Below, one piece after another: positions 30,019 to 38,563 of a DNA stretch of 64,000 nt. Each line of letters begins with the position of its first letter. Within the stretch, counting starts at the first letter, position 1. Origin of the DNA: Deltaproteobacteria bacterium (lineage in GTDB: Bacteria > Myxococcota > Myxococcia > SLRQ01). The stretch covers positions 28,756 through 92,755 of the forward strand of contig SLRQ01000025.1 of NCBI GenBank assembly GCA_007130885.1, given 5' to 3'. Position numbers and translations under genes: made by a program. A model generated the notes under the pieces. That model made no database searches. It saw only the letters and a list, made by a program, of their open reading frames with translations, and was not told the origin of the DNA.

Positions 30019-30182
30019 GGCCCGCCGCGAAATAACCTGTCCGTTACGAGGGCCGATCCATCCCGCCTGGCTGCGTCGCGCGTCGCTTACATAGCAAGAG
30101 CTATGCTGCGCTCCCCGCTCCTTGCCAGGCGGGCGTCCCGACCCTCTCACTTGGCCAGGTTATTTCCCTGCGGACCCTTAGG
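30014..30182. repeat. ~169-bp imperfect inverted repeat (REP/MITE-like or long hairpin) overlapping the birA stop codon
   Basis: Left arm cttagggcccgccgcgaaataacctg and cccgcctggc... match the reverse complement of the right arm (ctaagggtccgcagggaaataacctgg ... cgcccgcctggc); centre catagcaagagctatg at ~30090..30105. Confidence 0.75.
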
Positions 30183-30201
30183 GTTTGATGAGGTTTGTCA
30201 A

Positions 30202-30231
30202 TTGACACACGGCCTTGCTCACGCGTAGCTT
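30202..30231 (+). promoter_or_regulatory. Weak candidate promoter TTGACA-N18-TAGCTT upstream of coaX
   Basis: Perfect -35 hexamer, poor -10. Confidence 0.25.
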
Positions 30232-30324
30232 CAAGTAAAGCGTCTCGGACTTTCAGTAACCGGCGAGGTGGAGTTCTCCGGCAACGGCAGGCTTGGTATC
30301 GTTTTCAGCCGTCGAGGTGTGTGC

Positions 30325-31119
30325 ATGCTGTTAGCGGTTGACATAGGCAACACCAACATCGTCTTGGGCGTCTTCGAGGGCGATCGCCTGTGTGATCACT
30401 GGCGTCTCGAGACTAGGTCCGAGCGACCCTCCGATGAGTATTTGATTCTGATCGAAGCGCTGCTCAAAGGTACCGGCCTGGCGGCGTCCGACATCGATGC
30501 AATGATAATTTCGACGGTAGTGCCTCCTCTCCAGGACACTCTTTGCGAGGTCGGTCTTTCGCTTCTGAATTGCCCGCCCTTGTTCGTTGGACCGGGTATT
30601 CGCACCGGTATGCCGATACTGTTCGAGAACCCTCGTGAGGTCGGAGCCGACCGTATAGTAAACGCCGTGGCGGCATTCGAGCGGTGCCGGCAGGGGGTGA
30701 TAGTCGTGGACCTGGGAACCGCAACCACCTTGGATGTAGTCAGCCCCAAAGGGGAGTATATCGGTGGCACTATTTGCCCGGGTATCGGAATCTCCATGGA
30801 CGCTCTGTTCAGGCATGCCGCCAAGCTACCCCGTGTGGATCTGAAGCGGCCTGATAGTGTGGTTGGCAGAAATACGATTTCATCCATGCAGTCCGGTTTG
30901 TTGTTCGGCCATGTAAGCTTGATTGATGGCTTGGTCGGAAAGATAAGGTCGGAGCTCGGCTACCCCACCAGAGTAATAGCGACCGGTGGGCTTGCATCAC
31001 TGATCGCGAAGGAATCGACGACAATCGATCACGTTGATCCATTTCTGACTTTGGAAGGGCTACGCCTAATTCATGGTCGAAATACTCATAAGGCGAGTAT
31101 TTCGGAGAGTGTCGCATGA
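30325..31119 (+). CDS. coaX: Type III pantothenate kinase
   Basis: MLLAVDIGNTNIVLGVFEGDRLCDHWRLETRSERPSDEY, GADRIVNAVAAFERC, VVDLGTATTLDVVSPKGEYIGGTICPGIGISMDALF. Confidence 0.95.
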   Translation: MLLAVDIGNTNIVLGVFEGDRLCDHWRLETRSERPSDEYLILIEALLKGTGLAASDIDAMIISTVVPPLQDTLCEVGLSLLNCPPLFVGPGIRTGMPILFENPREVGADRIVNAVAAFERCRQGVIVVDLGTATTLDVVSPKGEYIGGTICPGIGISMDALFRHAAKLPRVDLKRPDSVVGRNTISSMQSGLLFGHVSLIDGLVGKIRSELGYPTRVIATGGLASLIAKESTTIDHVDPFLTLEGLRLIHGRNTHKASISESVA

Positions 31120-31138
31120 TGCCCGAGTGGAAGGTTCG

Positions 31139-31630
31139 ATGAGCGAGGACTCTATTTTGTCTCGAGGCGAGGATGTGGAAACCGATCTCCGCCTTGGTGT
31201 GGATGCGTTGAACGCGGGTGAGCACGTCTCCGCGGTGCGGTATCTGGAGCGAGCGTTTTCGAGAGCGACCGGCGATTCGGAGATCATGAGCTGGTATGGC
31301 CTGTCCCTCGCCTTGGGTGGAGTCGACCTGCTTCGAGGAGTAGCGCTGTGCGAGCAAGCACTGCGAAAGGCCGGACAAAATCCGAGCGCTGATCTTCATG
31401 ACAACCTGGGCAGGGCTTACTTGGCGGCGAAGTACAAGACCCAGGCAGTGAGCATCCTGCGTCGTGGAGCGGCCCTGGATCCTTCTCACAAAGGCGTGCG
31501 AGTGACACTTGGCTCCATGGGAATCCGGAGGCGACCGGTTATTCCTTTCCTAGACCGTCGGAACCCCATCAACAAGTATCTTGGAAAGCTTCGAGCAAGC
31601 CTATTCCCGAGAAGAGGCAAGGAGGACTGA
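31139..31630 (+). CDS. Small TPR-type protein
   Basis: VETDLRLGVDALNAGEHVSAVRYLERAFSRATGDSEIMSWYGLSLAL; start at MSEDSILS. Confidence 0.65.
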   Translation: MSEDSILSRGEDVETDLRLGVDALNAGEHVSAVRYLERAFSRATGDSEIMSWYGLSLALGGVDLLRGVALCEQALRKAGQNPSADLHDNLGRAYLAAKYKTQAVSILRRGAALDPSHKGVRVTLGSMGIRRRPVIPFLDRRNPINKYLGKLRASLFPRRGKED

Positions 31631-31635
31631 ATCAT

Positions 31636-32733
31636 ATGTCAAAGAGCGCTCTTCCCGCCGACACACTCGCGCCGTCCGCCAGGAAGTACGTCGACCCTTC
31701 GAGCAAGCTGGAAACGAGAATGATGGCGGCCAAGGCACTCGTGCCCATGCCGGCTGCCGATCAAATCAAGGCGCTGCAGATACTCTCGTTCGATTCCGAG
31801 GATGAGGTCGCCAGCACGGCGCTCGAGACGGCGAAGCAAATTCCCGACAATGTCTTGACCCCGGCCTTGCGTGGAGCGCAGCCGCCGGCGGTGCTGGATT
31901 TTCTCGGCAGATGCCTTGTGGGGAGGCCGCAGCAACTCGAGCTGATACTGCTGAACCCGAGCACTCCCGACGAGACTTTTGCTTATCTTGCAAAGCGAGT
32001 TGACGAAAAGACGTTGACCATAATCGCGGACAACCAGTTACGTCTGCTGCGTCATCACGACATCATTAGAGGGATCGATGAGAATCCCAACACCTCTGCC
32101 TCTCTTAGGGACAAAGTTTTCGACTTTGCTGTTCGATCGGGTGTGGAAATGCCCGATCTCGCAAGCTTCCAGGAGGCTCGTCGCCGGATTTTAGGCGCGG
32201 CGGCCGAGGAGCCGGTTGCGCGCGAACAGACCGCGGAAGGTCTCTTGGAGCTTCACAAAGAGGATCTTGCCGATGATCTCGAAGAAGAAGAAGAGATCGA
32301 AGAGGAGAAGCGACATACTCTGTCTCAAAAGGTTCTCATGATGACGGTCTCGGAAAAGATCAAGCTTGCAAACCGAGGCAACAAGGAGGCTAGGACTCTG
32401 CTGCTTCGAGATCCGAACAAGCTGGTGCAGGAAGCAGCCGTTCAAAGCCCCAGAATAACCGAGGCCGAGATCGTGGCCCTCACCAACTCCAGGACGATTC
32501 CCGATGAAATACTGCGCATCATCATGAGGAATAGGGACTGGATGAAGAGCTACCAGGTGAAGGTGAACCTCATAAACAACCCCAAGACACCAGTGCCTAC
32601 GGCCATTAGACTTCTGCCTCACATGAGAGCCAGCGACCTTCGAGGTCTGTCTAGAAACCGGAATGTGCCTAACGCCGTATCCACGCAGGCCAAGAATTTA
32701 TTGCAGAAAAAAAGCGGAGGGGGGGGAGTCTAG
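31636..32733 (+). CDS. Hypothetical HEAT/Leu-repeat-like protein
   Basis: Helical repeats with VDPSSKLETRMMAAKALVPMPAADQIKALQIL... and ...NPKTPVPTAIRLLPHMRASDLRGLSRNRNVPNAV. Confidence 0.6.
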   Translation: MSKSALPADTLAPSARKYVDPSSKLETRMMAAKALVPMPAADQIKALQILSFDSEDEVASTALETAKQIPDNVLTPALRGAQPPAVLDFLGRCLVGRPQQLELILLNPSTPDETFAYLAKRVDEKTLTIIADNQLRLLRHHDIIRGIDENPNTSASLRDKVFDFAVRSGVEMPDLASFQEARRRILGAAAEEPVAREQTAEGLLELHKEDLADDLEEEEEIEEEKRHTLSQKVLMMTVSEKIKLANRGNKEARTLLLRDPNKLVQEAAVQSPRITEAEIVALTNSRTIPDEILRIIMRNRDWMKSYQVKVNLINNPKTPVPTAIRLLPHMRASDLRGLSRNRNVPNAVSTQAKNLLQKKSGGGGV

Positions 32734-32742
32734 CGCGTTGGT

Positions 32743-34650
32743 CTAGGCCGTCTTGGACTGCACTTCCTCCGGTTCGACGCCGTCGGTCGATTCGGTGCTC
32801 GCGTCCGTTTCCTTCGGTAGAGCCTGCTCTTCGTCAAGGAGGTTCAAAGCGACAGCAAGTGCCTTTTGTACTTTGTCCCGGATCTTGTCGTTGGCCGCCA
32901 GCCTGTCGAAGGCTTTGGCCGCCCTGGTCTCGAGCTTCTCGTTTTCCTCCTGAAGAGATTCGAACTCCTGCCGGAGTTGGCCGAACTCTTCAAGCTCGCC
33001 CTGTAGGTTTTCCAGATGTTCGGTAAGCGAGTCGCTCTTCTCGGTCAGGTTCTTGATAGTCTCGCCGTCGCTGGAGGCCTTCTCCTCGAGTTTGGAGACC
33101 TTCTCTTCGAGCTCGGATTCCCGCTCTTTCGCCTCTTCTCGCTCTTTCTCGAGTGACTGCACCTTCTCTTCGAGTTCCGATTCCCGCTCTCTCCACTTTT
33201 CTTCCTCTTCTTGCTTCTCTTCCAAAGCTGTTTCGAGTGAATCAGCCTTTTCGCGCAGTGGAGTCAGCTCTTCGACTTCGCTTCGAAGCTCTTCTACGTG
33301 CTCGGTGAGAGAGTGAGTCTTTTCGGTTAGCCCCTTTACGAGTGCGTCATCGGCAAAGCCTTTTTCATTCAGCTTGGCGAGCTTCTGCTCGAGCTTTGAT
33401 TCTCTCTCCTTCCACTTCTCTTCCGCGGCCTCCTTCTTCTCCAAAGCCTTTGCCAGTGACTCTGCTTTCTCTCGTAGCGGAGTCAGCTCATCGACTTCGT
33501 TTTGAAGTGTCTCCACCTGCTCACTCAACGATTCGGTCTTTTCGGTGAGGCTGCTTACTTGGTCTCCGGCACCGGAAGAGCTTGTCTCCAGGCTTGCCAG
33601 CTGCTCCTTGAGGTCCGCTTCGCGCTGTTTCCACTCGGCTTCGGCTTGCGTCTTCTCTTCAAGAGCCTGCTGCAATGAGCTAATGAGCTCGTCTTGGGAA
33701 TCAGCACTCGCTTCGTTTGAGGGCTCCACCTTTTCATCGGCGGCATCGTCTCCGCCGAGAGCGTCGACGGCCTCATCGTCCTCGTCCTCATCGTCTACGC
33801 CGAGAGCGTCGACGGCCTCATCGGCCTCGTCCTCGTCCTCATCGTCTTCGCCGAGAGCGTCGACGGCCTCATCGGCTTCGTCCTCGTCCTCATCGTCTTC
33901 GCCGAGAGCGTCGACGGCCTCATCGGCCTCGTCCTCGTCCTCATCGTCTTCGCCGAGAGCGTCGACGGCCTCATCGGCCGCGTCCTCGTCCTCATCGTCT
34001 TCGCCGAGAGCGTCGATGGCCTCATCGGCCGCGTCCTCGTCCTCATCGTCTTCGCCGAGAGCGTCGATGGCCTCATCGGCCGCGTCCTCGTCCTCATCGC
34101 CCCCGCCGAGAGCGTCGATGGCTGCAATGACCGTGACGTCTTCCTGGGCGTTCTCCGACGAGTCCTCTTCTTCCTCGGATACGCCTGCTTCGGGATCGTC
34201 GGTGACTTCAATAGCGTCGAAGGCATCATCAAGCAGATCGAGATCCTCTTCCTCGTTTTCAGTGGCCTCGCTCGACTCGAATCCAACGAGGTCATGAAGG
34301 ACGCTCATGACCTCCTGCGGGTCGCACGGCTTGACGAGGTACTCCTCGGCTCGCGTCTTGAGCTTTTTGTGTTGCTCGAAGATCTCGGGGCTGGCCTCGC
34401 TCGACATTATTACGAGAGGCACAGACTTCAGCTTTTTGTTCCGTTTGAGGCTCTTGCAGGTGGAGTAACCGCTGGTATCCGGAAGCTCGACGCACAGCAG
34501 GATTGCATCAACCGGTGTTTCGCCCGCCAAAGCCAAGCCTTCCTTACTCGTCTGTGCTCTAACCACGGAGCCGTTTCCGGCTTCCAGAGCCTTGGTCAGG
34601 TCGTTTGCGAACTCGTCGTCAGGTTCGACTAGGAGGATGCACTTCTCCAT
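32743..34650 (-). CDS. FrzS/AglZ-like pseudo-receiver with acidic 17-aa repeats and long coiled coil
   Basis: N-term CILLVEPDDEFANDLTKALEAG...DAILLCVELPDTSGY...EEYLVKPCDPQEV; DALGEDDEDEDEADEAV repeats; heptad-type coiled coil to C-terminus. Confidence 0.85.
   Translation of the reverse strand: MEKCILLVEPDDEFANDLTKALEAGNGSVVRAQTSKEGLALAGETPVDAILLCVELPDTSGYSTCKSLKRNKKLKSVPLVIMSSEASPEIFEQHKKLKTRAEEYLVKPCDPQEVMSVLHDLVGFESSEATENEEEDLDLLDDAFDAIEVTDDPEAGVSEEEEDSSENAQEDVTVIAAIDALGGGDEDEDAADEAIDALGEDDEDEDAADEAIDALGEDDEDEDAADEAVDALGEDDEDEDEADEAVDALGEDDEDEDEADEAVDALGEDDEDEDEADEAVDALGVDDEDEDDEAVDALGGDDAADEKVEPSNEASADSQDELISSLQQALEEKTQAEAEWKQREADLKEQLASLETSSSGAGDQVSSLTEKTESLSEQVETLQNEVDELTPLREKAESLAKALEKKEAAEEKWKERESKLEQKLAKLNEKGFADDALVKGLTEKTHSLTEHVEELRSEVEELTPLREKADSLETALEEKQEEEEKWRERESELEEKVQSLEKEREEAKERESELEEKVSKLEEKASSDGETIKNLTEKSDSLTEHLENLQGELEEFGQLRQEFESLQEENEKLETRAAKAFDRLAANDKIRDKVQKALAVALNLLDEEQALPKETDASTESTDGVEPEEVQSKTA
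33741..34120 (-). repeat. 51-bp in-frame tandem repeat, 8 DALG-containing units (AVDALGEDDEDEDEADE)
   Basis: Repeated gccgagagcgtcgacggcctcatcggcctcgtcctcgtcctcatcgtcttc units with very few differences. Confidence 0.9.
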
Positions 34651-34746
34651 CTTGCCTTATCCTCTCTCGGAACGGGCCTTTCGTGGCCTAGGTTACGTAG
34701 AATGTGTTCAATCCTACGTCGGGCACTTCAGAGGGTCAACGACGCC

Positions 34747-35604
34747 CTATCGTATGGCCGTAGCGACGAGAGAGAGAAGCTCACGTTCCTCGAGGTCGGA
34801 GACAAGGGAGTACACAATCTCGCCGTCTGTCCAAAGGACAACGTTAAACCCACTTCTATTGGTCACGATGACGTTGTTCTCGCCGATCCTGCGGCTTCTG
34901 TGACGTTCGATCGAGGGGTCGAAAGAGGGGTCCGAGAAAATGAACAGACTGGCCATCCGTTCACCATCAGGACCACTACCCGCCAATCCGTAACCTATGT
35001 AGGCGGCGGGGTGATCTCTTATGTGCGAGAGCCTCGCCCCGAGAGGGTCCAATCCCGAAGCAAAAATGGGGACATTCGGATCGAAATCCATTTTGTCCCG
35101 GAGCCAACCCTGCAGGCTTTTGGCCGGGCCGGTCACTTCCAAGGGCAATGCCCTGGAGTGTTTGCGGATTGCGTCGTCGACCAGAGGCTCATGAGCAAAG
35201 CCTCCGCTGGAAACCCACACAAAGACAAGCAGGAAGGCGACTGATGCGAAAACCGGGACTACGCGCCACCCCGGTCCGCCGCCCGAAACAGCAGCCGCGA
35301 TTGTTGAGCCGCCGTCAGCGATCAGCCGCTTCGAACGTCTTGGCACCTGTAGGGTACCCTCTTCCCGGTCCGCCTGGTCCAAGCAAGCGGAAAGTTTGGA
35401 GAGCAAGTGTTCCGGCGCGGAAGTCGCGGCCGCTCGCGTCCGAACCAGGGCTTTCAGCCTAGCTTGGGAGCGTACAGCAGTGCGGCAGTGCTCGCATTCC
35501 GATAAGTGCGCTTCGAGCTCTCCGCACTCGCGGTCGTCCAACTCACCGTCGATGTATGCGTCGAGACATGCCTCGACAAACCCGGAAAGCTCCCTGCATT
35601 TCAT
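34747..35604 (-). CDS. Anti-sigma factor with N-terminal zinc-finger (ZAS-like) and TM segment
   Basis: CRELSGFVEACLDAYIDGELDDRECGELEAHLSECEHCRTAVRSQ; TM VVPVFASVAFLLVFVWVSS; downstream of sigma gene. Confidence 0.88.
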   Translation of the reverse strand: MKCRELSGFVEACLDAYIDGELDDRECGELEAHLSECEHCRTAVRSQARLKALVRTRAAATSAPEHLLSKLSACLDQADREEGTLQVPRRSKRLIADGGSTIAAAVSGGGPGWRVVPVFASVAFLLVFVWVSSGGFAHEPLVDDAIRKHSRALPLEVTGPAKSLQGWLRDKMDFDPNVPIFASGLDPLGARLSHIRDHPAAYIGYGLAGSGPDGERMASLFIFSDPSFDPSIERHRSRRIGENNVIVTNRSGFNVVLWTDGEIVYSLVSDLEERELLSLVATAIR

Positions 35605-35727
35605 GGTGCTCTCCAGTAATCATTTTCGGCGGGGCAACTGTGGGAAATCATCCGCTGCCACGGATCTTCCGCCCTCGGGCAGCCGTCATCTCTCACTTCA
35701 TGGGAAACGGGCTCGATGAACATAAAG

Positions 35728-36393
35728 CTATCCATAACGGCGTCGCCGGTATGCTGACAGGTCGGCCAGCCTGCCGCTCTTGGCGAGGTCGGCCAAAGCC
35801 TCTTCTTCCTGCGGGAGTATGCCTTGCTCCATTGCGTACTCGGCCAACCGCTTCTGGAGTAATCGGCGTCCCCTGAACAGCCTGCTCATCACTGTACCTA
35901 CAGGACACCCGACTATGTCGGCTATCTCCTTGTAAGAAAACTCCTGAATGTCCGCAAGGATGACCACCAGGCGAAAGTCCACGGGGAGATCGTCTATTGC
36001 ACGCAGCACATCGTCCGAGAGGAGTCGCTCGAAGATGTACGACTCGGGATCGTCGGACAGGCTGCTCATGTCCCGTGAGAAAAAGCGTTCGGTCACCGTC
36101 TGTTGCTCCACGCCTTCGACCACCGAACGTTCCTTGGCTTTTCTGCGATACTTGTTGATGAACGTGTTGGTAAGGATCTTGAAAAGCCAAGCCTTGATGT
36201 TGGTGCCGCGCTCGAATCTGTCGAAGAAACGGTATGCACGTACCAACGCATCTTGCACCAAGTCTTCCGCGTCCCGCTCGTTACGGGTCAGTCGAAGCGC
36301 CGCTGAATAGAGAGGATCCACGTGCTCGAGAGCGAGGGCTTCGAACTCTTTTCGCGACTCGTTGGTGCGCCTTTCCGGGGTTTTGCGTGCCAT
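35728..36393 (-). CDS. ECF-type RNA polymerase sigma factor
   Basis: [105 protein letters not shown]. Confidence 0.95.
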   Translation of the reverse strand: MARKTPERRTNESRKEFEALALEHVDPLYSAALRLTRNERDAEDLVQDALVRAYRFFDRFERGTNIKAWLFKILTNTFINKYRRKAKERSVVEGVEQQTVTERFFSRDMSSLSDDPESYIFERLLSDDVLRAIDDLPVDFRLVVILADIQEFSYKEIADIVGCPVGTVMSRLFRGRRLLQKRLAEYAMEQGILPQEEEALADLAKSGRLADLSAYRRRRYG

Positions 36394-36506
36394 GATCGCG
36401 CCTCAGCCTCCACTCTACAATCTAAGTCCTTCGAGCGCGCAAACAAGTGGGGCTGGGGGGCTATTCCGATTCGGAGCCGATCTCAAAGCCCCTTCCCCGC
36501 GATATT

Positions 36507-37631
36507 CTACCCAATTCTACCCAGCAACTCCTCGATGGGCGTATAGGGAAGAGCGAGGCTGTCGGCTACGGCTTTGTGGGGGATTTTACCTCTGTAAGTG
36601 TTCAGACCCCAGGCGAGAGCCCGGTCATTTTTCATGGCCTTCTCAACCCCTTGCTCCGCCAGTGCCACCGCATAACTAGTAGTGGTATTGGTGAGGGCAA
36701 GAGTAGAGGTGTATGCCACGGCGCCGGGTATGTTTGCCACGCAGTAGTGAACGACCCCGTCGACCTTGAATGTAGGATTCTCATGGGTGGTGGGTCTGCA
36801 AGTCTCGACACAACCCCCTTGGTCCACGGCTACATCCACCACCACGGAGCCCTCCTGCATCTCGGAGATCAGCTCCCGGGTTACCAGCCGAGGTGCTTTT
36901 GCTCCTGGTACGAGCACGGCTCCGACCAGCAAGTCGGCTTCTCTTACGCAGTCCGCGACTGTCTGGGCATTAGAGAAGATGGTAGTGATTCTGGCGCCGA
37001 AGACGTCGTCAAGGTATGCCAACCGCTCGTGGGAGACATCTAGAATCCGTATCTCCGCGCCCATACCGATAGCGATCTTGAGGGCACTGGTGCCGACTAC
37101 GCCACCGCCTAGAATGACGACTCTGCCTCTTCGAACCCCGGGAACTCCACCAAGCAATACACCTCGTCCACCGTGAGCCTTTTCCAGGCACCTGGCTCCG
37201 ACCTGCACGGACATCTTTCCGGCCACCTCGCTCATCGGCTTGAGAAGGGGGAGCGCCCCGTCATTCGTCTGGATGGTTTCATAGGCTACCGCTGCCACCT
37301 TCTTATCGATCAGTACCTTCGCCAGCTCGGGTACGGCGGCTAGGTGAAAGAAGGTGTAGATGATCTGGTTTTCTTGGATCAGCTCATGCTCGGGGGGAAG
37401 AGGCTCCTTGACCTTGATGATCATTTCAGACCGCTTCCACACTTCCAAAGCCTCCTCGCATATCTCCGCGCCGGCGGCGATGTAGGCTTCGTCGTTCATG
37501 CCGGTGCCGTCGCCGGCCCCACGCTGCACCAGCACTTTGTGGCCGCGAGACGTAAGAGTGCGTACGCCGGCTGGAACCATGCCTACTCGGTACTCGTGAA
37601 CCTTTGTCTCTGTTGGTATACCGATGATCAC
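36507..37631 (-). CDS. ald: Alanine dehydrogenase
   Basis: MIIGIPTETKVHEYRVGMVPAGVRTLTSRGHKVLVQRGAGDGTG; VVILGGGVVGTSALKIAIGMGAEIRILD; DVAVDQGGCVETCRPTTHENP. Confidence 0.96.
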   Translation of the reverse strand: MIIGIPTETKVHEYRVGMVPAGVRTLTSRGHKVLVQRGAGDGTGMNDEAYIAAGAEICEEALEVWKRSEMIIKVKEPLPPEHELIQENQIIYTFFHLAAVPELAKVLIDKKVAAVAYETIQTNDGALPLLKPMSEVAGKMSVQVGARCLEKAHGGRGVLLGGVPGVRRGRVVILGGGVVGTSALKIAIGMGAEIRILDVSHERLAYLDDVFGARITTIFSNAQTVADCVREADLLVGAVLVPGAKAPRLVTRELISEMQEGSVVVDVAVDQGGCVETCRPTTHENPTFKVDGVVHYCVANIPGAVAYTSTLALTNTTTSYAVALAEQGVEKAMKNDRALAWGLNTYRGKIPHKAVADSLALPYTPIEELLGRIG

Positions 37632-37729
37632 GATGCTCTCTCCTGTGTTGAGGCGGGAGGTTGAAGAATCGAAAAGCTACCAGATGATACCCCCCGATTC
37701 CATCCAGTCACGCGAAACCAAGGTGCCCC

Positions 37730-38563
37730 ATGACAAACGAGCCGATGCCGCTTTCGAAAGCCCGTATGGAAATCTTGAGCAGGGCGGCGGGGGTATGCTT
37801 CGATCTCGATGATACCTTTACTTCCTCGGGCAAGATAGCTTCGGAGGCTTGGCGTTCGTTGTGGGCGGCGCATGAGGCCGGTCTTGCCATGGTAGCCGTG
37901 ACCGGGCGTCCGGCCGGCTGGTGCGACTTGGTCTGCCGCTATTGGCCCGTTGCGGGTGTAGTGGGCGAAAACGGTGCATTCTATTTTGCTCATGACAAGA
38001 AAAGAAGGCGAATAGTCCGGAGGTTTGCGCGCTCGGCACGCAAGCGGGAAGAGGACCGCCGACGCCTGGACGAGGTGGCGATGTCGGTGCTGCGAGCCGT
38101 ACCTCGTGCACGCATCTCGGCTGATCAGCCATTTCGTATTGCCGACTTGGCGGTGGATTTCGCCGAGGATGTTGGTCCGCTGACCGGTGAGGAGGTCGAA
38201 CGAGTAGTGGAGGTGATGCGCTCTCATGGAGCCGCCGCGAAGGTCTCCTCTATTCACGTCAATTGCTGGTTTGGCAGGTACGACAAGCAATCCATGCTGC
38301 TTCGCTTTGCGAGAGACAGACTCGATCTCGAGGAGGCGGATGCCAGGCGCCGGCTGGTCTACGTGGGCGATTCGCCTAATGACGAGCCGCTGTTTGCCAC
38401 GTTCTCCTTGTCCGTTGGGGTTGCAAACGTTCGACGTTTTCTTCCCGAAATGAAAGCGCCGCCGGCGTTCATTACCAAGGGGGCGGAAGGGGCCGGCTTC
38501 TCGGAGCTGGTTCGGGCGGTGATTCGTGCGAGGGCCTCTACCAAATCAGGCGGCGGTCTTTAG
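37730..38563 (+). CDS. HAD-superfamily hydrolase (Cof/phosphoglycolate-phosphatase-like)
   Basis: GVCFDLDDTFTSSGKIASEAWRSLWAAHEAGLAMVAVTGRPAGW ... RRLVYVGDSPNDEPLFATFSLSVGVANV. Confidence 0.85.
   Translation: MTNEPMPLSKARMEILSRAAGVCFDLDDTFTSSGKIASEAWRSLWAAHEAGLAMVAVTGRPAGWCDLVCRYWPVAGVVGENGAFYFAHDKKRRRIVRRFARSARKREEDRRRLDEVAMSVLRAVPRARISADQPFRIADLAVDFAEDVGPLTGEEVERVVEVMRSHGAAAKVSSIHVNCWFGRYDKQSMLLRFARDRLDLEEADARRRLVYVGDSPNDEPLFATFSLSVGVANVRRFLPEMKAPPAFITKGAEGAGFSELVRAVIRARASTKSGGGL

Noticed and set aside
33545-34297. Antisense 250-aa Ser-rich ORF and 33717..34130 Arg/Pro-rich ORF
   Set aside because: Mirror translations of the 51-bp acidic repeat array.
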